From Pyrinomonadaceae bacterium (lineage in GTDB: Bacteria > Acidobacteriota > Blastocatellia > Pyrinomonadales > Pyrinomonadaceae): a stretch of 64,000 bases of DNA. The position numbers and the translations under genes are program-made. This document shows, piece by piece, positions 34,518-41,486 of this stretch (positions are counted from its first letter, which is position 1; every line of letters starts with the position of its first letter). The stretch spans positions 372,001 to 436,000 of the forward strand of contig DASUNM010000021.1 of assembly GCA_036277115.1 (NCBI GenBank), in the 5' to 3' direction. The notes under the pieces were generated by a model. That model did not search any database. It was not told the DNA's origin and saw nothing but the letters and a program-made list of their open reading frames with translations.

Positions 34518-35639
34518 ATGCGGAAGACCAGAGCAGTACAAGTCAAACACGTCCAGATAGGTGGCGGCGCGCCCGTGGTCATTCAGTCGATGACCAAGAC
34601 GGACACGGCCAACGTCGATGAGACGGTCAAACAAATCGAGGAGATGGTCAGCGCGGGTTGTGAAGTTGTCCGCCTGGCTGTGCCGGACAACGACGCGGCG
34701 ATCGCGCTGAAAGAAATTCGCAAGCGCGTTCCCGAAGTTCCGCTTGTCGCCGACATTCACTTCCATTACAAGCTCGCCTTGCTCGCCCTGGAAGCCGGCA
34801 TCGACAAGTTGCGTCTGAATCCCGGAAACATCGGCAAGCACGAGCGCATCGTCGAAGTCGTTCGCGCGGCGCAAGCGCAAAAAGTTCCAATTCGGATCGG
34901 CGTGAACGGCGGCTCTTTGGAAAAGGATTTGCTGAAAAAGTATGGCACCGCCACACCCGAAGCGATGGTTGAATCAGCGATGCGTCACATCGGGATTCTG
35001 GAAGACCTGGACTTTACCGACATCATCGTTTCGCTAAAGGCCTCCGACGTGCACCGTACAGTCGCTGCGTATCGGCTGCTGGCTGAAAAGGTCGATTATC
35101 CGTTCCATCTCGGGGTGACCGAAGCGGGCACGGCTTTCACCGGCACTGTTAAATCGTCGATCGGCCTGGGCATTCTCTTGAATGAAGGCATAGGCGATAC
35201 GATTCGCGTTTCGCTCGCCGCCGAACCGCAGGAAGAAGTGCGCGTCGCCTGGGAGATTGTGAAGTCACTTGGGCTGCGTACGCGAGGAGTGACCGTGGTC
35301 GCGTGCCCGACCTGTGGCCGCCTGGATGTCGATAATTTTGTGGAGATTGTGACTGAGATTGAAAGACGGCTGGCGCACATTCAGGAACCATTACATCTCT
35401 CGATCATGGGTTGTGCCGTGAACGGTCCTGGCGAAGCGCACGACTCGCAATTGGGAATCACCTTTGGCCGCGGCGTCGGTATGATCTTCAAAGACGGCGT
35501 ACCGATGCGCAAAGTCGCCGGCGAAGACATTGTCGAAGCGTTCGTGATGGAGACTGAAAAGCTCTTGGCGGAAGGCCCCAAGGCGGCTCCGGAGGCGAAT
35601 CTCACGCGCTTTGTCCCCGAACTCGTGACGATTTCCTAG
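34518..35639 (+). CDS. ispG: 4-hydroxy-3-methylbut-2-enyl diphosphate synthase (IspG/GcpE)
   Basis: [4Fe-4S] enzyme of the MEP pathway converting MEcPP to HMBPP. Cluster cysteines are in ACPTCGR and MGCAVNGPGEAHD; N-terminal TRAVQVKHVQIGGGAPV and VIQSMTKTDTANV; RLNPGNIG. 373 aa, the short bacterial form without the plant-type insertion. A strong terminator follows, ending the uppS-to-ispG block. Confidence 0.96.
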   Translation: MRKTRAVQVKHVQIGGGAPVVIQSMTKTDTANVDETVKQIEEMVSAGCEVVRLAVPDNDAAIALKEIRKRVPEVPLVADIHFHYKLALLALEAGIDKLRLNPGNIGKHERIVEVVRAAQAQKVPIRIGVNGGSLEKDLLKKYGTATPEAMVESAMRHIGILEDLDFTDIIVSLKASDVHRTVAAYRLLAEKVDYPFHLGVTEAGTAFTGTVKSSIGLGILLNEGIGDTIRVSLAAEPQEEVRVAWEIVKSLGLRTRGVTVVACPTCGRLDVDNFVEIVTEIERRLAHIQEPLHLSIMGCAVNGPGEAHDSQLGITFGRGVGMIFKDGVPMRKVAGEDIVEAFVMETEKLLAEGPKAAPEANLTRFVPELVTIS

Positions 35640-35664
35640 TGGTTGCGCAGAAGAACCAGTTACG

Positions 35665-35689
35665 AAGGCCGCGGCCCCGCGGCCTTTTT
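35665..35689 (+). terminator. Intrinsic terminator after ispG
   Basis: AAGGCCGC (35665-35672) pairs with GCGGCCTT (35679-35686), 6-nt loop, run of T to 35689. Confidence 0.85.
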
Positions 35690-35844
35690 CATTTGGCTGC
35701 GTTCGCCCGCGAAATCATTGACTCGCTCTCGTGTTGGTGATAGGAATTACGGCCGTTAATCGCAATCATTTTTCTCGCAACCGGCCAACCCGGGCCTGAG
35801 CTTCTGAAGTTTCAGTTAGGTGCATTCTCAAGGAGAACATTGCG

Positions 35845-37356
35845 ATGCGATCCCCCAGTCCCCGTCTGATAGTTTGTGCGGCTCACTTAATCCTGGCCGC
35901 AGGCTTGTCTCAAACTTTTCTGTCTTCGTCCGAAGCAAAGCATAACGCTTGGCAGGGTGGCGTGAATGTCACCAGTAAAAATCTCGGCGGCGCGATTGAA
36001 GTCAAAATTGACACGGGGCGGTATGGCAACGTCAAAGTTTATCTCCCTGACGACATGCGGGCGGGCGACACGATTTCCGGCACTCTGGTTACCGAGCCGA
36101 AGGGGAACACGCCTGAGGAAGTAGCAAAAAACAAAAGCGAATTGGAAAGCCTCAGGCTCGGGTTGGGAAGCGAGACGGTTACCGTAACTGAGGCACAATT
36201 CACGGTTAAGACGCGAGAGATTGTCGACCTGCCCGCGTCCAGGCCAAATCTACTCAAACTCGTCGTTCTCGCGCCAGAGGTCAGTGCCCGACCAGTTACG
36301 CCGCAGCAAACGCCCAACTTCATCATCGACGGGGCGAATGTTGATCTTCCGCTCTATGATCCGCCCAAGGCAAATGCCGGCAGCACTATTGTTTTTCCGC
36401 TGTTGACGCAACAGGGACGGGCGTCAGTGATTCACGGGGCGTTCGATGGAGATCTTGTCGGTACCGGGTTGATTCGTCCTGGGTTTGGCCAGGACTCAGG
36501 CGGCCCAATCAGAGTGTTGGCTGAGTCGCCGCGCCAACTGGTTTTTGTCGCGCCCGAGGACATAACCGGCCCTTACTCGATTAACATCAAAGAAGGAGAC
36601 AAGGCCTTCACCGGCAATTCGCGCAACATCGCCGTTCGGTTGAGCGCACCGAAGCTCGATTTGCTGCGTGGTGAAAAAACAACCCTGACGATCGAAGTCA
36701 GTGGGCTGGCCGGGATTATCAAGGATGTACCGCTGCAGTTGGATGCACGCGGCGTCATCAACATGGATGGCGGAAACTTTCAAAATCTTCGGATCAAACC
36801 CGAGGAGGTTAAGCTCGACGGCCGGTACACCACGAACCGTACGATCACCGCCCTACAGGCAGGTGGTTTCAGTGTGACGGCGACCGTGATTGTTCGCCCC
36901 TTCGATATTTGCTTGCAGGACGAAGTTGATCCGAGTCGCATGTTTCAGTTCAATAGCTTCACCGGCGATTACAGCTTCACCAACCTCGGCCCGGCAGATT
37001 CATCCAGAACCTCGGGCCTGAAACTCCAGCCCGGCGGCGGAGGCGGGGGCGCGGCCCAGACCGGCAAGCTCCAATCTGGCGGGGGAGGCAGTGGCGCCGC
37101 ACAGACCGGTGCGGGAAGCGCGCCGCCGACCGGCTCCGCGGCCGGCGCCGTCACTTTTACGGGCATCGGCAAGCCGGCGATGAAAGGCTGCATCATCACG
37201 CTCTCGCACAACGCACCTGACCGTCGCGTGTTTGCGAAACTTGATGTTTGTACAAACAGCGGCGACGCTCAGGTCGAGACGAAAGCGACTAAGACTACTT
37301 CCGAGATTACCGACAAGAACACGGAAAACAACTCTTGTCCGTCTTCGCCGAAATAG
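35845..37356 (+). CDS. Secreted protein of unknown function with Gly-rich linker
   Basis: 503 aa, unrecognised. AAGGAGA upstream supports ATG 35845. A signal peptide is likely (LIVCAAHLILAAGLSQTFL, then EAKHNAWQGG). Residues about 45-360 look like successive beta-sandwich domains (KVYLPDDMRAGDTISGTLV, LLRGEKTTLTIEVSGLAG). Residues about 393-430 form a Gly/Ala/Gln linker with two similar units (LQPGGGGGGAAQTG, LQSGGGGSGAAQTG). The C-terminal part has Cys in KGCIITL, LDVCTNS and NNSCPSS. It is likely an exported surface or periplasmic protein, transcribed alone. Confidence 0.65.
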   Translation: MRSPSPRLIVCAAHLILAAGLSQTFLSSSEAKHNAWQGGVNVTSKNLGGAIEVKIDTGRYGNVKVYLPDDMRAGDTISGTLVTEPKGNTPEEVAKNKSELESLRLGLGSETVTVTEAQFTVKTREIVDLPASRPNLLKLVVLAPEVSARPVTPQQTPNFIIDGANVDLPLYDPPKANAGSTIVFPLLTQQGRASVIHGAFDGDLVGTGLIRPGFGQDSGGPIRVLAESPRQLVFVAPEDITGPYSINIKEGDKAFTGNSRNIAVRLSAPKLDLLRGEKTTLTIEVSGLAGIIKDVPLQLDARGVINMDGGNFQNLRIKPEEVKLDGRYTTNRTITALQAGGFSVTATVIVRPFDICLQDEVDPSRMFQFNSFTGDYSFTNLGPADSSRTSGLKLQPGGGGGGAAQTGKLQSGGGGSGAAQTGAGSAPPTGSAAGAVTFTGIGKPAMKGCIITLSHNAPDRRVFAKLDVCTNSGDAQVETKATKTTSEITDKNTENNSCPSSPK

Positions 37357-37435
37357 TTTCTCTCTAAAATTAGTTGTAGAAGCGGAGTGTCTGCGCAGGC
37401 GACCGCTGTCGATAGGTACTGTCCTACTGCCAGGT

Positions 37436-38512
37436 TCAAGGCCGCCAGCGTGAGTAAGGCCCTTGAACTCGGTCGGGCTCTGTCATTGAAAACAACAGAG
37501 CGTCACTGGCGATCTTGCGATTGATGTTTACCTCGAGGGCGCCGCGGAGTTCTTCGATTTGCTGAAGCCAGGCGGCGGCTTCTGAGCTTCGCAGGTCACC
37601 GGCGATTCTTTGAAGCTGATCGACTACATCGAGATTCACCAGCGATTCTTTCGGCCTGCCCAACGACAAAGCCCATGCATCCCGAATCAAAACTTGCAGC
37701 ACGCCCAGCGATTGCTCGTATTCATCGCGGTCTTTAATCGCGGCAAGCTCCTCTGCCGATCGCATCAACGCCGCGCGATCGCGTGCAACGGTGAGGGCTT
37801 CCAGCACCGCGATCATCGCTTCGCGTCGTTCGCGATATGTGTCGATTTCGGCCGCGCAGGCGCGACCGAGACTCCCACGCGATGTCCTGGCCAGTAGCTG
37901 CGCATCCTTCGGCGAGGTGTCCTTTGCCTCGATCAAAAACTTCTCAATTTCACCGGCGCTAATTGGCGCGAACTGAATTGTCTGGCAACGCGAACGAATC
38001 GTGGCGGGCAGAGCCGACGGATTGGTGGTCGTCAAAACAAGATGCGTCGTTGGCTCAGGCTCTTCCAGCGTCTTCAACAAAGCGTTGGCGGCCTGGTCGT
38101 TCATGTAATCGGCGTCTTCGATAATAAAAAGTCGGCCCGCGCCCTCGAACGGGCGGAAGTTGGCCTCGCGCTCTAGTTCGCGAATCGGTCCGACGCGGAT
38201 GATCTGTTTGTAGGGCCGCACCATTGCGACGTCCGCATGCTCGCTCCAAATCAATCGCGTCTTATCTTCGTCGTCGGCGTTGAAAGGCGGAAAGGTCGAG
38301 TGAGAGATTCGCTTACACGATGAGCACTCATCACACGCCTCGAAACCGCGACGAGTTTTGCAATTCACGATCTTCGCCAGTTCCAGCGCGAACAGCTTTT
38401 TGCCGACGCCCTCTTCGCCGGTGAAGAGCAGGGAACCCGGCAAACGGCCGTTCTCAAGCAGCCGCTGCAGCGAGTGCTTCACTTCTTCGTTACCGATAAG
38501 GTTTGAGAACAT
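37436..38512 (-). CDS. holB: DNA polymerase III subunit delta'
   Basis: Clamp-loader subunit. Walker-A-like GEEGVGKKLFA, zinc-module cysteines around CDECSSCKR, LFIIEDADYMNDQAANALLK (Walker B region), TNPSALPATIRSRCQ (sensor/SRC). About 358 aa. ATG 38512 (MFSNLIGNEEVK) fits the family; the frame opens 5 codons earlier. It follows tmk as in many bacteria, with a repeat between them. The P-loop has Lys-Lys in place of Lys-Thr/Ser, which is common in delta' proteins that do not hydrolyse ATP. Confidence 0.9.
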   Translation of the reverse strand: MFSNLIGNEEVKHSLQRLLENGRLPGSLLFTGEEGVGKKLFALELAKIVNCKTRRGFEACDECSSCKRISHSTFPPFNADDEDKTRLIWSEHADVAMVRPYKQIIRVGPIRELEREANFRPFEGAGRLFIIEDADYMNDQAANALLKTLEEPEPTTHLVLTTTNPSALPATIRSRCQTIQFAPISAGEIEKFLIEAKDTSPKDAQLLARTSRGSLGRACAAEIDTYRERREAMIAVLEALTVARDRAALMRSAEELAAIKDRDEYEQSLGVLQVLIRDAWALSLGRPKESLVNLDVVDQLQRIAGDLRSSEAAAWLQQIEELRGALEVNINRKIASDALLFSMTEPDRVQGPYSRWRP

Positions 38513-38520
38513 GATTCCGG

Positions 38521-38603
38521 CGCGCACGCCTCCCGGCGTGCTCTCGCGGACACGCCAGCAGCATGCGTGCCTACACCCTCGCTGACGGTCGGGCTACTGC
38601 CCC
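38521..38603. repeat. Composite repeat between tmk and holB, entering the tmk 3' end
   Basis: GCACGCC-TCCC-GGCGTGC (38524-38541) is type D. CTGACGGTCGGGCTACTGCC (about 38583-38602) is the inverse of sequence at 1055-1075. The tmk C-terminus (GAVARPSARV) is read from this repeat. Confidence 0.7.
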
Positions 38604-39242
38604 GATTAGGCCCCGCTGTTCCAAAAACGGGATCACGATTTCCATCACGCGACGTTGAGTTTCATCGACTGAGCCGCGTGCGTCGATGACCCGAAAGCGA
38701 TCTGGCTCGCCTTTGGCGATTTCTACGTACGCGTTTCGTACGCGCGTGTGAAAGTCCTCGTTCTCGACGTCCAGCCGATCGGTCCGCTTGCTTTGCACGC
38801 GCTTACGCGTGCGGATCGCGGCATCTGCCACCGATAAATCAAACAGCAAAGTCAGATCGGGTTTGAGCCCGTCCGTTGCCAATTGAATAATCTCCTCGAT
38901 CAGTTCCGGCTTAAATCCACGCCCGGCGCCCTGGTAAGCTACCGTCGCGTCGGCGTACCGGTCTGACAGCACAATCTGATTCCGCTCCAGCGCCGGCAGC
39001 AGATGTTTACGCACGTGTTGCGCGCGATCAGCGGCAAAGACGAGCAACTCGGTGAGCGGATCGACTTCCTCCTTCACGTCCAGAAGCGCCGCGCGCAACT
39101 TCAGCCCGAGCGGCGTCCCGCCTGGCTCGCGCGTCGCAATAACGGGCAATCCCCGCACGCGCAGCTCGCCCGCCAGCATTCTTAGCTGCGTAGATTTTCC
39201 GCAGCCATCGATTCCTTCAAATGTAATGAAAGCGCCGCCCAT
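38571..39242 (-). CDS. tmk: Thymidylate kinase
   Basis: dTMP + ATP to dTDP. P-loop FEGIDGCGKSTQ, TREPGGTPLG, LSDRYADATVAYQGAGRG and a lid region with several Arg. About 223 aa from ATG 39242 (MGGAFITFEGIDG). A TTG at 39278 overlaps the hfq stop (TTGA) and would add 12 residues; coupling makes that possible, homology favours the ATG. The final 10 residues derive from a dispersed repeat. Confidence 0.93.
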   Translation of the reverse strand: MGGAFITFEGIDGCGKSTQLRMLAGELRVRGLPVIATREPGGTPLGLKLRAALLDVKEEVDPLTELLVFAADRAQHVRKHLLPALERNQIVLSDRYADATVAYQGAGRGFKPELIEEIIQLATDGLKPDLTLLFDLSVADAAIRTRKRVQSKRTDRLDVENEDFHTRVRNAYVEIAKGEPDRFRVIDARGSVDETQRRVMEIVIPFLEQRGLIGAVARPSARV

Positions 39243-39274
39243 AGGTGCGTTGACGTCTTGCAGGTCAACTGATT

Positions 39275-39568
39275 TCAAGAAGCGGAAGTCTCTTCGGCCG
39301 GTGCGGCTGGGGGTTCAGGAGCGGGCGCCGGCTGGTGACGAAGTTCGCCGGTCGAACGGCGCGCCTGAGAGATGGTGGAGATTGCATGCTTGAAAACTAG
39401 TTGCTCTTGCGTGCTGGTTTCCAAAATCAGGGAGAACTTGTCGAAGCTCTTGATGCGCCCTAAAAGTTTCGCGCCATTCACGAGATAGATCGTCACCGTC
39501 ATTTTCTCGCGGCGCGCGAGGTTCAGGAATCCATCCTGAATGTTTTGCGGAGCAGTTTTGGAATCCAT
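39275..39568 (-). CDS. hfq: RNA-binding protein Hfq
   Basis: Sm-like RNA chaperone for sRNA-mRNA pairing. Sm1 [20 protein letters not shown], then [19 protein letters not shown], and Sm2 with [10 protein letters not shown] (the KHAIST form). 97 aa including a Pro/Ala/Glu-rich tail. Two adjacent ATGs (39571, 39568) lie just after GGAGG; the second has the better spacing. A candidate promoter lies upstream, and miaA-hfq order is conserved as in Proteobacteria. Its presence fits sRNA regulation and the candidate RNA at 8.1 kb. Confidence 0.95.
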   Translation of the reverse strand: MDSKTAPQNIQDGFLNLARREKMTVTIYLVNGAKLLGRIKSFDKFSLILETSTQEQLVFKHAISTISQARRSTGELRHQPAPAPEPPAAPAEETSAS

Positions 39569-39615
39569 CATCCTCCGACGTGGCCAAACTGATCGAATCT
39601 ACAAGAGGAGGTGAG

Positions 39616-39642
39616 AGTATATCACGAGATTCGACGTGACAA
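39616..39642 (-). promoter_or_regulatory. Candidate hfq promoter
   Basis: On the minus strand TTGTCA (39642-39637), 15-bp spacer, TATACT (39621-39616). The spacer is short, but both boxes are near consensus. Confidence 0.45.
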
Positions 39643-39655
39643 GTTTTTTCTCAGT

Positions 39656-40702
39656 TCAGTCTGCGGACTGTGCAAGCACTTGTAGCAAGTAACTCTGCGT
39701 TTGCGGATCATCACCGAAGCCATCCAGCCACTGGACGCCCGGCTCGCGTCGAAACCATGTTAACTGTCGCTTCGCATAGTGGCGCACGTCGCGCTGTGTT
39801 TGTTCAATTGCGCCTGGTAGGTCGCGTTCTCCGCGCAGGTACTCAACGACGCGCCGATATCCGTGCGCGCCCAGCGCGTTGGAATTTGCCGGCACACCTT
39901 TGCCGAGCAAAGTGCGAACTTCATCAACCAGGCCATTCTCGAAGTGCGACTCAGTGCGTGCATTGATTCGTCCGTAAAGCACTTCCCGCGGTGGATTCAG
40001 AGCGAAGACTCTGATTCGGTCAGCGAATGCCGGTGGCTGTTCGCGCATTGGTCGCTGCGAGGAAATGCGTTCACCAGTCTGAAGATAGAACTCGATCGCT
40101 CTCTGAACGCGAGGCCAATCCCGCCGGCTTAGTTTTCCGGCCTCTTCCGGATCGAACTTTCCCAGGATTTTGTGAAGGTGTCCAGGTCCGCGGCGCTCGC
40201 GAATCGCCGTCAAGCGCGCGCGCAACTCGTCGTCCGTCGCCGGGCTGGGAAAGAAAGGCTGGCGCAACGCGCGCAGGTAGAACCCGGTGCCGCCCACCAG
40301 CATGGCGATATTTCCGCGGCTCTCAATCTCTTCGATTGTCTTCGCCGCCGCCCGCGCGAAATCAGCAGCGGTGAAGTTGATCGAGGGCGGGACAAAATCA
40401 ATCAGATGATGCGGAACGCCGCGTCGTTCACTAAGGGGGACTTTGGCCGTGGCGATCTGAATCTCTTGATAAATTTGGACGGAATCGCAGTTGATTATCT
40501 CGCCGCCAAGCCGCAGCGCCACTTCGATTGCGAGTTCAGATTTGCCTGAGGCGGTGGGACCGACAATGGCGATGATACGGCGGTTTAATTCAGCGCGGTC
40601 GTCCTCCCTGCCTGGGAGCACGGGCAAGCGGGGTCCGGGGCGGGACAGCCCGGCTGGGGTGCTCGTCCTGCCCGCAATTCTCTCTTTATGCTGATTGTTC
40701 AC
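39656..40702 (-). CDS. miaA: tRNA dimethylallyltransferase
   Basis: Prenylates A37 of tRNAs reading U-starting codons, using DMAPP from the MEP pathway. P-loop IVGPTASGKSELAI; NCDSVQIYQ; TAKVPLSERRGVPHHLIDF; VGGTGFYLRAL; C-terminal YAKRQLTWFRRE. The GTG start overlaps the stop of the upstream mini-ORF. Relative to the family there are about 40 extra N-terminal residues (GRTSTPAGLSRPGPRLPVLP) rich in Pro/Arg/Gly, encoded by GC-rich repeat-like DNA; an internal GTG within it may be the real start. Confidence 0.92.
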   Translation of the reverse strand: MNNQHKERIAGRTSTPAGLSRPGPRLPVLPGREDDRAELNRRIIAIVGPTASGKSELAIEVALRLGGEIINCDSVQIYQEIQIATAKVPLSERRGVPHHLIDFVPPSINFTAADFARAAAKTIEEIESRGNIAMLVGGTGFYLRALRQPFFPSPATDDELRARLTAIRERRGPGHLHKILGKFDPEEAGKLSRRDWPRVQRAIEFYLQTGERISSQRPMREQPPAFADRIRVFALNPPREVLYGRINARTESHFENGLVDEVRTLLGKGVPANSNALGAHGYRRVVEYLRGERDLPGAIEQTQRDVRHYAKRQLTWFRREPGVQWLDGFGDDPQTQSYLLQVLAQSAD

Positions 40703-40794
40703 CCGCGAGCGATGATAAGCCGGATCACAATCACGAGCCAGATGGCGACCAGGAGGATCAGAGCGCCGATAATTTGATTGCGGGAGAAGCGCAT
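40699..40794 (-). CDS. Predicted 31-residue single-span membrane peptide
   Basis: Reads MRFSRNQIIGALILLVAIWL followed by more hydrophobic residues and ends IIARG. It is almost entirely one membrane helix with a basic start. Its stop overlaps the miaA start (GTGA), suggesting coupling. The frame is open further upstream, but the 5' part overlaps the end of the Uma2 gene and looks non-coding. Coding status is uncertain because it is so short. Confidence 0.4.
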   Translation of the reverse strand: MRFSRNQIIGALILLVAIWLVIVIRLIIARG

Positions 40795-40822
40795 CGCAGC
40801 GGGGTGAAGCTTCGCTGGTCCG

Positions 40823-41383
40823 CTAAAGCTTGAAGATCGCGCTAACCGGCAATCGCAAGGAAGGCAGGACTGGGCTGGTAATATCGTCACCGTTACTCAA
40901 ATTAGCGACGCTCTCGAGATGTTCTTTCTGCAAACGATACACTTCAACCGCACGCGTTTCGCTGTCGATGACCCAGTATTCGGTGACACCGTATTTACCG
41001 TAGAGCTGCCGTTTCACCAGCAGATCGCGGCGCCGGTTTTCAGCGCCGGGAGAGAGTACCTCAATCACCAGATCGGGAGCGCCTGTGAATTTCTCGCCGG
41101 TAACCACTTGGAGCCATCGCTCATTTCGTACAAAGACAAGGTCCGGAATCACTGCATCGTAATCGCTGAAGATCGCCCCGGCTCCGGGAACTAAGACTCC
41201 AAGCGGATGCTCAGCTAGATAGTTACTAAGACCGATCTCCAAATTGAGAATCACACGCTGGTGTGGAATTCCGGGAGCGCGCGACACGAACAGTTCTCCT
41301 CCGATCAGTTCGTAACGATTGTTATCGTCCGGGCAGGCGTCGAGGTCAGCCACGGTCAATAAAGGCTCGATTCTAGCTGCCAT
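40823..41383 (-). CDS. Uma2 family (DUF820) putative endonuclease-fold protein
   Basis: 186 aa with the PD-(D/E)XK-like Uma2 layout. RYELIGGELFVSRAPGIPHQ supplies the Glu, followed by VIPDLVFV (Asp), GAPDLVIEVLSPG (Asp and Glu-x-Leu) and YGVTEYWVID. ATG 41383 follows AAGGAAC. The family is expanded in cyanobacteria and found in Acidobacteria; its role is unknown, and the fold suggests nuclease activity. Confidence 0.87.
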   Translation of the reverse strand: MAARIEPLLTVADLDACPDDNNRYELIGGELFVSRAPGIPHQRVILNLEIGLSNYLAEHPLGVLVPGAGAIFSDYDAVIPDLVFVRNERWLQVVTGEKFTGAPDLVIEVLSPGAENRRRDLLVKRQLYGKYGVTEYWVIDSETRAVEVYRLQKEHLESVANLSNGDDITSPVLPSLRLPVSAIFKL

Positions 41384-41486
41384 ATCAGTTCCTTCAGATT
41401 GTTGGCAATTTAGCACATTTCGGAGAGGCGGGTTAATGCTCGGTTTTTAGCAAGCTCAACTCTTCGACAGCCAGCCGAGGAGAGCT

